Below are positions 1 to 7,462 of a stretch of 42,176 nucleotides of DNA, in pieces. The DNA is taken from NCBI RefSeq assembly GCF_025964975.1, contig NZ_JAOPXV010000116.1, forward strand, positions 1-42,176. The letters are read 5' to 3'. The notes under the pieces were generated by a model. The model did no database searches, was not told the origin of the DNA, and saw only the letters and a list, made by a program, of their open reading frames with translations. Positions within the stretch are counted from its first letter, which is position 1, and the number at the start of each line of letters is the position of its first letter. The stretch is from Nocardioides sp. (GTDB taxonomy: Bacteria; Actinomycetota; Actinomycetes; Propionibacteriales; Nocardioidaceae). The translations under genes and the position numbers were made by a program.

Positions 1-1
1 C

Positions 2-172
2 CTCGTGTTCGCGTTCGCGTACAACGTCGCAGGCATCCCCATCGCCGCCGGAGTTCTCTACCCGGTCACCGGGCTCCTGCTCTCACCGATGATTGCCGCC
101 GCCGCGATGGCCCTGTCCTCGGTCAGCGTCATCACCAACGCCCTGCGCTTGCGCACCCGACACCTCGCATGA
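2..172 (+). CDS. C-terminal end of a metal-translocating P-type ATPase (partial)
   Basis: The frame is open from the window edge and ends at TGA 170-172, giving the last 56 residues of a larger protein. The visible part has two hydrophobic helices, with the motif [16 protein letters not shown] and the ending [13 protein letters not shown]. Both are typical of the last two membrane helices of P1B-type (copper/silver) ATPases, where the helix before the C-terminus carries the conserved N...SSxSVxxNaLRLr signature. Family knowledge places it in the cytoplasmic membrane exporting Cu(I) or a similar soft metal. The following Met/His-rich peptide and DUF305 lipoprotein fit copper handling. The ATP-binding and metal-binding parts lie outside the window, so metal specificity cannot be read. 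Confidence 0.85.
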   Translation, partial: LVFAFAYNVAGIPIAAGVLYPVTGLLLSPMIAAAAMALSSVSVITNALRLRTRHLA

Positions 173-199
173 CCCGAACGACCTAGGAGAGGAACCACA

Positions 200-454
200 A
201 TGAGGATGCAACTCCGTACAGCACTCGTGGGCAGCGCCACGGCCATCGCATTGCTCGCTGGCCCCGCTGCGGCGCTTGCTGCGCAAGGCGACGGCGCAAG
301 CACCGAGCCGAGCCCCACGGACACCACGGCAATGACTGAGATGCCCCCCGGAATGCACGTGATGATGCACTCGCCGAGCCACGCCAACTTCATGGCGTCA
401 CCGGGCCACGAGCACGTCATGAACTCGCCGGGTCACATGGCGATGATGGACTGA
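200..454 (+). CDS. Small secreted Met/His-rich protein, probable metal binding
   Basis: This 84-residue protein has an AGGAGAGGA ribosome site 6-10 bases before the ATG. Residues 1-28 form a Sec signal peptide (MRMQLRT, then a hydrophobic core ending ALAAQ). The mature part has an acidic/Thr-rich linker and then a 40-residue tail with about 10 Met and 6 His, including two SPGH repeats (SPGHEHVM and SPGHMAMM). Such Met/His clusters are known to bind Cu(I)/Cu(II) outside the membrane. The gene lies 27 bases behind the ATPase and ahead of other exported His-rich proteins, so a role as an extracytoplasmic copper buffer or chaperone is inferred. I do not recognise a named family. Confidence 0.7.
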   Translation: MRMQLRTALVGSATAIALLAGPAAALAAQGDGASTEPSPTDTTAMTEMPPGMHVMMHSPSHANFMASPGHEHVMNSPGHMAMMD

Positions 455-528
455 CATCACCAACGCCCGGCGCTTCTCACCCGTCATCTCAACTGACCGA
501 CGTCACCCACGAACGTAGTCTGGAGGAG

Positions 529-1014
529 ATGAACACGATGCGCCTCACGGCTGCCAGGGTGAGCAGGGCCGTGCCCGCCCTGCTCACGGCTGCCGTCGCG
601 TTCATCGTTCTCGGCATCATCGGGATGCACGCACTGAGCACTCACGGCGTCATGAGCATGGGCATCACTGGCCACTCCACCATGACCACCCCCGTTGGCA
701 GCCACATGACCGGGGAACACGGTGACGCGCACGGTGACCCGGTCACGAGTTCCGCCGCAGGGTCGCACGCTGGTATGTCCAGCACCGCACCCGATGGGGG
801 TGACGGACACAGCCTGGGCAGCATGGTGATGCTCTGCTTCGCCATGCTTGCCGCCACAGCCGGAGCACTCCTGCTCCTGCTCCTCGGCCTGCGCCACATT
901 CCGCGCGTCTGGGCGCACCGCCCCACCGCCCCTGCCACCGCCACCAGGTGGGTCACCGCACGCCTCGGGACCGGACCGCCGTACGTCTGGAACTTCTCCG
1001 TCATCAGGTGCTGA
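529..1014 (+). CDS. DUF6153-like His/Met-rich membrane protein
   Basis: This 161-residue protein is preceded by a GGAGG site at about 521-525; a second ATG at 538 is possible. Residues about 15-35 form a first hydrophobic helix (PALLTAAVAFIVLGIIGMHAL), followed by the family-typical MHALSTHG. Then comes an extracytoplasmic stretch rich in His and Met (MSMGITGHSTM, SHMTGEHGDAHGD), and a second helix at about 105-125 (MLCFAMLAATAGALLLLLLGL). This two-helix plan with a His-rich loop matches the actinobacterial DUF6153 family as I remember it. No enzymatic motif is seen. Its position between the Met-rich peptide and the DUF305 lipoprotein suggests a part in copper handling (inference). Confidence 0.65.
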   Translation: MNTMRLTAARVSRAVPALLTAAVAFIVLGIIGMHALSTHGVMSMGITGHSTMTTPVGSHMTGEHGDAHGDPVTSSAAGSHAGMSSTAPDGGDGHSLGSMVMLCFAMLAATAGALLLLLLGLRHIPRVWAHRPTAPATATRWVTARLGTGPPYVWNFSVIRC

Positions 1015-1101
1015 CAGGCAGCACGCCGCCTCCCCGCCCAGCCGGGGCGATGCGGCACGCTGCTGCCCGTTTCAGACACGCCTGACCTCAGGAGAACCCC
1101 T

Positions 1102-1734
1102 ATGCGTACCAGCCGTACTACCCGCGCCCTCGGCGCTCTCACGCTGACCGCCGCGTTGGCCCTCACTGCTGCCGCCTGCGGTAACGACGACGCCAGCACC
1201 GCCACTGCCTCGGAGCTGTCGACCACCGAGCACAATGACGCCGACGTGGAGTTCGCCTCCCACATGCTTCAGCACCACGCCCAAGCACTCTCGATGGTGG
1301 ACCTGACCATCGACCGGCCCCTCGACCCGGAGGTGCAGCAGTTGGCGGAGCAGATCCGCGAAGCCCAGGCCCCGGAGATTGAAATGTTCACCGACTGGCT
1401 CACCGATTGGGACGAAGAGGTCCCCGAGACGATGCGTGACCACGCCAACGCGGGTCACGACATGGACGAGATGGAGGAGTCGGATGACGGGATGGACTAC
1501 GCCGACATGCCGGGCATGATGACCGCCGACGACATGGCAGCCCTCGAGGACGCCTCTGACGACGAGTTCCAGACCATGTGGCTGGAGATGATGGTCGAGC
1601 ACCACGAAGGCGCAGTGGAGATGGCTGAAACCCAGCACTCGGAGGGGCAGTTCAAGCCTGCGGTCGACCTCGCAGGCGACATCGTGGAGTCGCAGACCGC
1701 CGAGGTCGAGACGATGGACGGTCTCCTGTCCTAG
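1102..1734 (+). CDS. DUF305 family lipoprotein
   Basis: This is a 210-residue protein with AGGAGAA at 1089-1095 before the ATG. A lipoprotein signal peptide ends in the lipobox TAAA-C26. The body has two copies of the DUF305 hallmark: FASHMLQHHAQALSM near residues 50-65 and MMVEHHEGAVEMAE near 155-170. These paired HH-containing helices form a ferritin-like bundle in the family. A Met/Asp-rich insert lies between them (HDMDEMEESDDGMDYADMPGMM in two parts). DUF305 proteins often sit beside copper resistance genes and are proposed to bind copper outside the membrane; that role is inferred here from the neighbours. The gene is intact and of usual length. Confidence 0.9.
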   Translation: MRTSRTTRALGALTLTAALALTAAACGNDDASTATASELSTTEHNDADVEFASHMLQHHAQALSMVDLTIDRPLDPEVQQLAEQIREAQAPEIEMFTDWLTDWDEEVPETMRDHANAGHDMDEMEESDDGMDYADMPGMMTADDMAALEDASDDEFQTMWLEMMVEHHEGAVEMAETQHSEGQFKPAVDLAGDIVESQTAEVETMDGLLS

Positions 1735-1815
1735 CCATCAGGTACACCAGTAGGGCGGGCGGCGAGCTCACTCTCGCCCGCCCCACTGACCTCCCAGCCT
1801 CACCCAAGGACCATC

Positions 1816-2031
1816 GTGAGCAGCACCCCAGACACCAACCAGCCCGCAGGCCAGTCGCCAACCGACAGCTACACCGGGATGCCGACGTGGGTGAAGTGGA
1901 CCCTGCTCGCCGTCCTTGCCCTCATCGTCGTCCTCGTCGTTGCCCGCTTCGTCGTGGGCGGCGAACACGGACCGGGCCGGCACATGTCCGCACCCGCCAA
2001 CACCGCCGCCGCCATGCTGCACGGACGCTGA
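1816..2031 (+). CDS. Small single-pass membrane protein
   Basis: The start is GTG 1816 with AAGGA just upstream; the product is 71 residues. A Ser/Thr/Gln-rich N-terminus of about 22 residues precedes one transmembrane helix at about 27-48 (WVKWTLLAVLALIVVLVVARFVV in part). A short tail with His and Met follows (GGEHGPGRHM ... MLHGR). The stop TGA 2029-2031 shares one base with the ATG of the next reading frame (2031), so the two are translationally coupled. No domain is recognised. The operon position and the His-bearing tail suggest it is an accessory of the copper set, but nothing in the sequence proves this. Confidence 0.6.
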   Translation: MSSTPDTNQPAGQSPTDSYTGMPTWVKWTLLAVLALIVVLVVARFVVGGEHGPGRHMSAPANTAAAMLHGR

Positions 2032-2566
2032 TGAGCTTGCCGCCAGCGGCACGCAGAGCGCTCCTGACCACCCACGTCCTCTCATCCGTGGGATGGGTGG
2101 GTGCGGTGCTCGTCTACCTCGCCCTCGGCGTCGCTGCCGTCAGTAGCACCGACACCACCTGGTGCGCGCCGCCTACGTGGCGATGGACTGGGCGGCGTGG
2201 ACTGTCCTGGTCCCACTCGCGGTCGCGTCGCTGGTGACCGGGAGTCGCGCAGTCTCTGGTGACGAAGTGGGGACTGTTGCGGCACTACTGGGTCATGTCC
2301 ACGTTGGGCATCACCTTGGTCGCCACCGCCGTCCTCGTCACCTACACCGGCACCCTCGACCAGTTAGCCAGCATCGCCACCGAGGACACTGGACGACACC
2401 CCGGGGCGCTGCACAGCCCGTCGGTCATCGCCACTCCATCGGGGCGCTTCTCCTGCTGTTCGCCGCCACCCTGCTCGCGGTCTACAAGCCGACCGGGTTG
2501 ACCCGCCGGGCCACCGCCTTCGTCAACGCCCCCGCACCACCTAGACCCCTACTGACTCAGGACTAG
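2031..2566 (+). pseudogene. Multi-pass membrane protein gene broken by frameshifts
   Basis: Translation starts at ATG 2031 and runs through one helix (ARRALLTTHVLSSVGWVGAVL). The homologous sequence then continues in another frame near 2155 (RAAYVAMDWAAWTVLVPLA). It moves again near 2262 (KWGLLRHYWVMSTLGITLVA) and again near 2400-2440 (LLLLFAATLLAVYKPTGLTRRA), ending at 2566. Joined, the parts form a four-helix protein of about 175 residues like the conserved actinobacterial membrane proteins with GWVGAV, WGLLRHYWV and VYKPxGLTR motifs (a DUF2269-like type). At least three frameshifts are needed, so as written it cannot give a full product. Real decay and sequencing error both remain possible. 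It is coupled to the upstream small membrane protein. Confidence 0.7.
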
Positions 2567-2569
2567 ACC

Positions 2570-3423
2570 ATGCACCGCTTCACTACTGCCGTCGTCTTCG
2601 CTCTCACCGCAGCACCCTCGTCGCATGCTCGTCGCAGGACCTGCCAAGTGGCGGCGCAGCCCAGGGGACAGACGCCGACGCGAACGCTCTCGGTCACGTC
2701 CACGGTCTCGGCGTCGACCCGGCGGACAACACCTTGTATGTCGCATCCCACTTCGGGGTCTTCCGAGTGACACGCGAACGCGAACGCGTCGCAGAGCGGT
2801 GGCAAGACACCGTGGGGTTCGCGGGTGTCGGCCGCGGACACTTCCTCGGCTCAGGCCACCCGGACCTGAACGAAGACCTCCCATCGAGTCTCGGGCTCAT
2901 CGAGTCAACCGACGGTGCAGAAACGTCAGAGGAAGTATCGCTCCTCGGTGACGCTGACCTCCACGCCATCGAACCTGTCGGCGACCGCATCTACGCCTAC
3001 GACTCGCACACCGGCTCCCTCATCACCACCACCGACCGGACCGACTGGGACACCATCACCACCCAGCCGCTCTACGATCTTGCTGCCAACCCCGCAGATC
3101 CCGCGACCGTCTACGCCACTACCGTCCGGGGAGTCCTTGTCTCCTCAACCGACCAAGGCGAACCCGTCGAGGTCGTTGGTGCGCCCACGCTGACCGGGAT
3201 GGACTGGCAGCCCGACAGGCCGCTCGTCGGCGTGGCCCCAGACGGGGCAGTGATGGTTTCTGATGACCCCACGACCGGACAGTGGCGGAAGGCTGGTGCA
3301 CTCGACGGACCCGCCGAAGCAGTCGACGCCATCGCCGACAGGTGGCATGCCGCCACCGCCACGGGTGTCCAGTCGACCGATGACGGTGCGACGTGGCGGC
3401 TGGTCGCCACCCAAGACTACTGA
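2570..3423 (+). pseudogene. F510_1955-like beta-propeller lipoprotein gene, frameshifted in the signal peptide
   Basis: ATG 2570 opens a hydrophobic signal peptide (MHRFTTAVVFALTAA), but near 2611-2617 the coding frame changes. The second frame continues with a lipobox (LVAC, then SSQDLPSGG) and a long soluble domain to TGA 3423: GHVHGLGVDPADNTLYVASH, RGHFLGSGHPD, LIESTDGA, VLVSSTDQG and GVQSTDDGATW. These are repeated blades of the BNR/sialidase-like propeller called F510_1955 family glycosylhydrolase, usually found in copper-related clusters with DUF305. The body is intact, and a one-base correction restores a lipoprotein of about 284 residues. As written, the lipobox is out of frame with the start. 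Enzymatic activity is not established for the family. Confidence 0.75.
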
Positions 3424-3550
3424 GGCAACTCCCCGCCCATCGTCGGTCACCGGTCGTCGAGTTAGGTGCTCGACAACGCACTCATCTGCCGCGACGAGTG
3501 CGCGGATCTGCCGGTGAGCGCAAACATGCTTGTGAAGGCGAGCCGGCGGG

Positions 3551-4589
<1,039 letters not shown>

Positions 4590-4642
4590 CGGGCCTCTCC
4601 TTTCGTCGTAGTCCCCGGCAGGGGCGTACCTGCCCAACGACG

Positions 4643-4658
4643 ATACCCCCCACCGTAT
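4643..4658. promoter_or_regulatory. Possible weaker CstR operator near the leftward operon
   Basis: The segment ATACCCCCCACCGTAT has the same 6-4-6 layout as the stronger site at 4735-4750 but mismatches two bases in its right half. It lies 54 bases upstream of the thioredoxin ATG, where a repressor could control the leftward operon. CsoR-family repressors are known to bind G/C tracts flanked by AT-rich ends (TACCCC/GGGGTA). Assignment is by pattern only. Confidence 0.45.
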
Positions 4659-4693
4659 TCCGGGCATCGGCACACGGGCGTACATCCGCGGCT

Positions 4694-4721
4694 TTGGAAT
4701 ACCCCCGGGGGTGTGTAGGTT
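4694..4721 (+). promoter_or_regulatory. Possible sigma-A-type promoter of the rhodanese operon
   Basis: TTGGAA at 4694-4699 and TAGGTT at 4716-4721 are spaced by 16 bases and could be -35 and -10 boxes for the rhodanese gene starting at 4782. The palindrome 4699-4714 fills the spacer exactly, an arrangement that would let a bound repressor block RNA polymerase. The boxes are weak matches, so the call rests mostly on this geometry. Confidence 0.45.
4699..4714. promoter_or_regulatory. CsoR/CstR-type operator palindrome
   Basis: ATACCCCCGGGGGTGT is a 16-base inverted repeat with one mismatch (the right half would be GGGGGTAT if perfect). This is the classic G-tract operator form of the CsoR/CstR family. 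It lies in the divergent spacer between the thioredoxin-DUF302-cstR operon and the rhodanese operon, so the CstR-like protein encoded at 3551-3814 is its likely binder. Confidence 0.7.
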
Positions 4722-4734
4722 GTGACTCATCACG

Positions 4735-4750
4735 ATACCCCACCGGGTAT
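4735..4750. promoter_or_regulatory. Second CsoR/CstR-type operator
   Basis: ATACCC-CACC-GGGTAT is a perfect 6-base inverted repeat around a 4-base centre, 31 bases before the rhodanese ATG at 4782. It shares its half-sites with the palindrome at 4699-4714. The two centres are 36 bases apart (between 4706/4707 and 4742/4743), so the sites lie on nearby helical faces. Binding by the CstR-like repressor is inferred. Confidence 0.65.
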
Positions 4751-4781
4751 TCAATGGAACTGACGAAAGGACGTGGAATCG

Positions 4782-5114
4782 ATGAGCAGCTGCACCGCCG
4801 AGATTGACATCGAGCACTTGGCAGCCGGATTGAACGGCGAAGCAGCGGTCATCGACGTGGGCAAGGCAAGGGAGTACGTCGCCGGTCATGTCCCGGGCGC
4901 CGCCCTGATGCCGATGAGCAGACTGAGCGGTCATATGGACGAGCTGGACAAGACGCGCCCGTTGTTCGTCGTGTGCGGGTCCGGCAACCGCAGCGCCGCG
5001 ATGACCGATCTGCTCGTCGCGAGCGGATACGACGCGTACTCGGTGGCCGGCGGCACGGCGGCCTGGACCCGCTCCGGGCGCCCGCTCGAAATCGGCGCAC
5101 CCACCGGCCGCTGA
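4782..5114 (+). CDS. Single-domain rhodanese
   Basis: This 110-residue sulfurtransferase has ATG 4782 with GAAAGGA at 4764-4770 upstream; a GTG at 4773 is too close to that site. The single rhodanese domain shows VIDVGKAREYVAGHVPGA and the active-site loop CGSGNRS with catalytic Cys65, which carries a persulfide. A CH2A-like GGTAAW segment follows near the C-terminus. It moves sulfane sulfur between low-molecular-weight persulfides or polysulfide and protein acceptors in the cytoplasm. It is the first gene of the rightward operon with the MBL-rhodanese fusion and the TauE exporter, behind the CstR-type operators, so induction by sulfide or persulfide is expected. Confidence 0.92.
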   Translation: MSSCTAEIDIEHLAAGLNGEAAVIDVGKAREYVAGHVPGAALMPMSRLSGHMDELDKTRPLFVVCGSGNRSAAMTDLLVASGYDAYSVAGGTAAWTRSGRPLEIGAPTGR

Positions 5115-5162
5115 CCCACGGGCAGCCCGTATCCGCAGACCACCGCCCGCAAGGAGACGAAC

Positions 5163-6551
5163 ATGTTCCAGCACACCGACCTGACCATCATCCCCATCGA
5201 GACGCCCACCCTGGGGGACCGCAGCTACGTCGTTCACGACGGCGAACTGGCCTTCGTGGTTGACCCGCAGCGCGACATCGACCGCGTCCTGACCCTGCTC
5301 GACAAGCACGGCGTGCGCCTCACCCATGTGTTCGAAACCCACATCCACAACGACTACGTCACCGGCGGCCTCGCCCTCGCGCAGCGCACCGGTGCCCAGT
5401 ACCTCGTCAATGGCGAGGAAGACGTGTCCTTCACCCGCACCCCCGTAGCGGACGGACAGGTCGTCGAGGTGGGTGGACGTATGCGTGTCACTGCGCTGGC
5501 AACGCCCGGCCACACGTTCACGCACCTCTCGTACCTCCTCAGCGACACCTCCGCAGACGGCGACCAGAACGTCGGTGTGTTTTCCGGCGGGTCGCTGCTG
5601 TACGGCGCCACCGGTCGTCCTGACCTTTTGGGGCACGAGCACACCCACGAGCTCGTGCGTCACCAGCACGCCTCGGCTCACCGGCTGGCCGACCTGCTGC
5701 CGGACGAGACCGAGGTCTTCCCGACGCACGGCTTCGGCTCTTTCTGCTCGGCCACGCAGTCCGACGCGACCGAGTCGACGATCGGGCGGGAGAAGGAGTC
5801 GAACCCGGTCCTGACCCAGGACGAGCAGACGTACGTCGAGGAGCTGCTGGCCGGTCTCGGCGCGTTTCCGGCCTACTACGCCCACATGGCTCCGGCCAAT
5901 GCCGAGGGCCCGTCCGAGCCCGACCTTTCCCTGCCGTCCGTCGCGGATGCCGACGAGCTGCATCACCGCATCGAGGCTGGTGAGTGGGTCGTCGACTTGC
6001 GCACCCGCACTGCGTTCGCGGCCGGGCACGCACCGGGGACGCTCAACTTTGGCCTCGACGGCGGCTTCGCCACCTACCTAGGCTGGCTCATCATCTGGGG
6101 CACCCCCATCACGCTCCTCGGTGAGAGTGCGGACGACGTAGCCGCGGCGCAGCGCGAGTTGGCGCGCATCGGCATCGACCCACCGGCCGCCCACGCGACC
6201 GGCAGCCCCGAGCAGTGGAGCGACCGCGAGCTCAGCTCATTCCCGACCGCTACGTTCGCCGACCTCGCCCAGGTGCGGCACCACCGCGAAGTCGTGGTGC
6301 TCGACGTCCGCCGAGCGGACGAGCACGACAAGGCTCGCATCGCCGGTGCCGTCAACGTGCCTATCCACGAGCTTCCCCAGCGTTTGGCCGACGTCCCGGC
6401 CAGAGAGGTGTGGGTCCACTGTGCCGGCGGCTACCGGGCCTCGGTCGCCGCGTCCTTCCTCTCCGCTGCCGGACGGAATCTCGTCGCCGTCGACGACACC
6501 TTCGACAACGCCGAGAAGGTCGGACTCCACCTCGTGGGACCCGAAGCGTGA
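5163..6551 (+). CDS. MBL-fold / rhodanese fusion, persulfide dioxygenase-like (CstB/Blh type)
   Basis: This is a 462-residue protein preceded by AAGGAGA. Residues 1 to about 240 are a metallo-beta-lactamase domain: metal-site motif THIHNDYVTGG (His60, His62, Asp64, with Tyr65 where hydrolases have His) and TPGHT with His117. This is the single-iron ETHE1-like arrangement. Two rhodanese domains follow: one at about 260-360 (VVDLRTRTAFAAGHAPGTLN) without a catalytic Cys, and a C-terminal one with HCAGGYRAS, Cys420. CstB and Blh fusions of this build oxidise glutathione or CoA persulfide to sulfite and thiosulfate. The next gene, a TauE/SafE exporter overlapping by four bases, would remove the product. 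It is expected to be cytoplasmic. Confidence 0.9.
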   Translation: MFQHTDLTIIPIETPTLGDRSYVVHDGELAFVVDPQRDIDRVLTLLDKHGVRLTHVFETHIHNDYVTGGLALAQRTGAQYLVNGEEDVSFTRTPVADGQVVEVGGRMRVTALATPGHTFTHLSYLLSDTSADGDQNVGVFSGGSLLYGATGRPDLLGHEHTHELVRHQHASAHRLADLLPDETEVFPTHGFGSFCSATQSDATESTIGREKESNPVLTQDEQTYVEELLAGLGAFPAYYAHMAPANAEGPSEPDLSLPSVADADELHHRIEAGEWVVDLRTRTAFAAGHAPGTLNFGLDGGFATYLGWLIIWGTPITLLGESADDVAAAQRELARIGIDPPAAHATGSPEQWSDRELSSFPTATFADLAQVRHHREVVVLDVRRADEHDKARIAGAVNVPIHELPQRLADVPAREVWVHCAGGYRASVAASFLSAAGRNLVAVDDTFDNAEKVGLHLVGPEA

Positions 6552-7378
6552 CTTACGCACTTCTGGCCGCCGTCGTAGCCGGTGCGCTCATCGGGCTCAG
6601 CCTGGGCGCGCTCGGCGGCGGCGGCTCAATCCTCGCCGTCCCGGTGCTCCTCGCACTGGGACAGACCGCGACGCAGGCCACCACCGGGTCCCTGGTCGTC
6701 GTGGGCCTCACCTCCCTGGCCGGCGCCATGACCGCCTACCGCGCCGGGAACGTCCTGCTCGCCCGCGGGCTCACGTTCGGAGCCGTCGCCATCGCCGGTG
6801 CCGTCGCCGGGGCACACACCTCCGCGGCCGTCCCCGAGGCCGTGCTGCTGACCGCCTTCGCGGGCCTCATGCTCGTCGTGGCCACCCTGATGACCGTCCG
6901 GCAGCTCCGCCATCACCGCGGCGCGCCGTCGGGGACCCACGCCGACCGGCCCCAGCTGGACGACCCCATCATCACGTTCAGCCCCACCTTCATGTGCCAG
7001 TGCCCGCAAGCCCTCAAAGTCGTCGTCGCCGCCACCGCCGTGGGCCTGCTCACCGGGTTCCTCGGCGTCGGCGGCGGGTTCCTCGTCGTCCCCGCCCTAG
7101 CCCTCGCCCTGGCGCTTCCCATGGGCTACGCCGCCGGCACCTCGCTCGTCGTTATCACCATCACCAGCACCGCTGCCCTCGCCACCCGCGCCGGGACCGG
7201 CATCGCACCCGACTGGTGGCTCGTCGCCGCCCTCACCGTCACTGCCATCGCCTGCTCCGTCGCCGGCGCCCGCCTCGCCGCACGCACCGACACCGCTCGG
7301 CTCTCGGCCGCGTTCACCGCCCTGGTCCTCCTCGTCGCTGCCTACACCGCTGCGACCGCCATCCCAGCCCTCAGCTGA
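6548..7378 (+). CDS. TauE/SafE family sulfite/sulfonate exporter
   Basis: The start GTG 6548 overlaps the stop of the MBL-rhodanese gene (GTGA), so the two are coupled; the product has 276 residues. It is a multi-pass membrane protein of about eight helices in two homologous halves, each beginning with a glycine-rich turn (GALGGGGSILAVPVLL and GFLGVGGGFLVVPALA), the TauE/SafE hallmark. A cytoplasmic loop between the halves carries FMCQCPQ, a CxC pair that could respond to redox state (speculative). Known members export sulfite, sulfoacetate or related organosulfonates. Placed after a persulfide dioxygenase, export of sulfite or thiosulfate is the natural reading. Confidence 0.9.
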   Translation: MTYALLAAVVAGALIGLSLGALGGGGSILAVPVLLALGQTATQATTGSLVVVGLTSLAGAMTAYRAGNVLLARGLTFGAVAIAGAVAGAHTSAAVPEAVLLTAFAGLMLVVATLMTVRQLRHHRGAPSGTHADRPQLDDPIITFSPTFMCQCPQALKVVVAATAVGLLTGFLGVGGGFLVVPALALALALPMGYAAGTSLVVITITSTAALATRAGTGIAPDWWLVAALTVTAIACSVAGARLAARTDTARLSAAFTALVLLVAAYTAATAIPALS

Positions 7379-7462
7379 CCAACCATTCCGCGCCGGGGCC
7401 TGCTCCCACGCCCGGGACCCCACGTCCACCGGTTCACACCCAGACAGAAACGAGTTCCGCTC

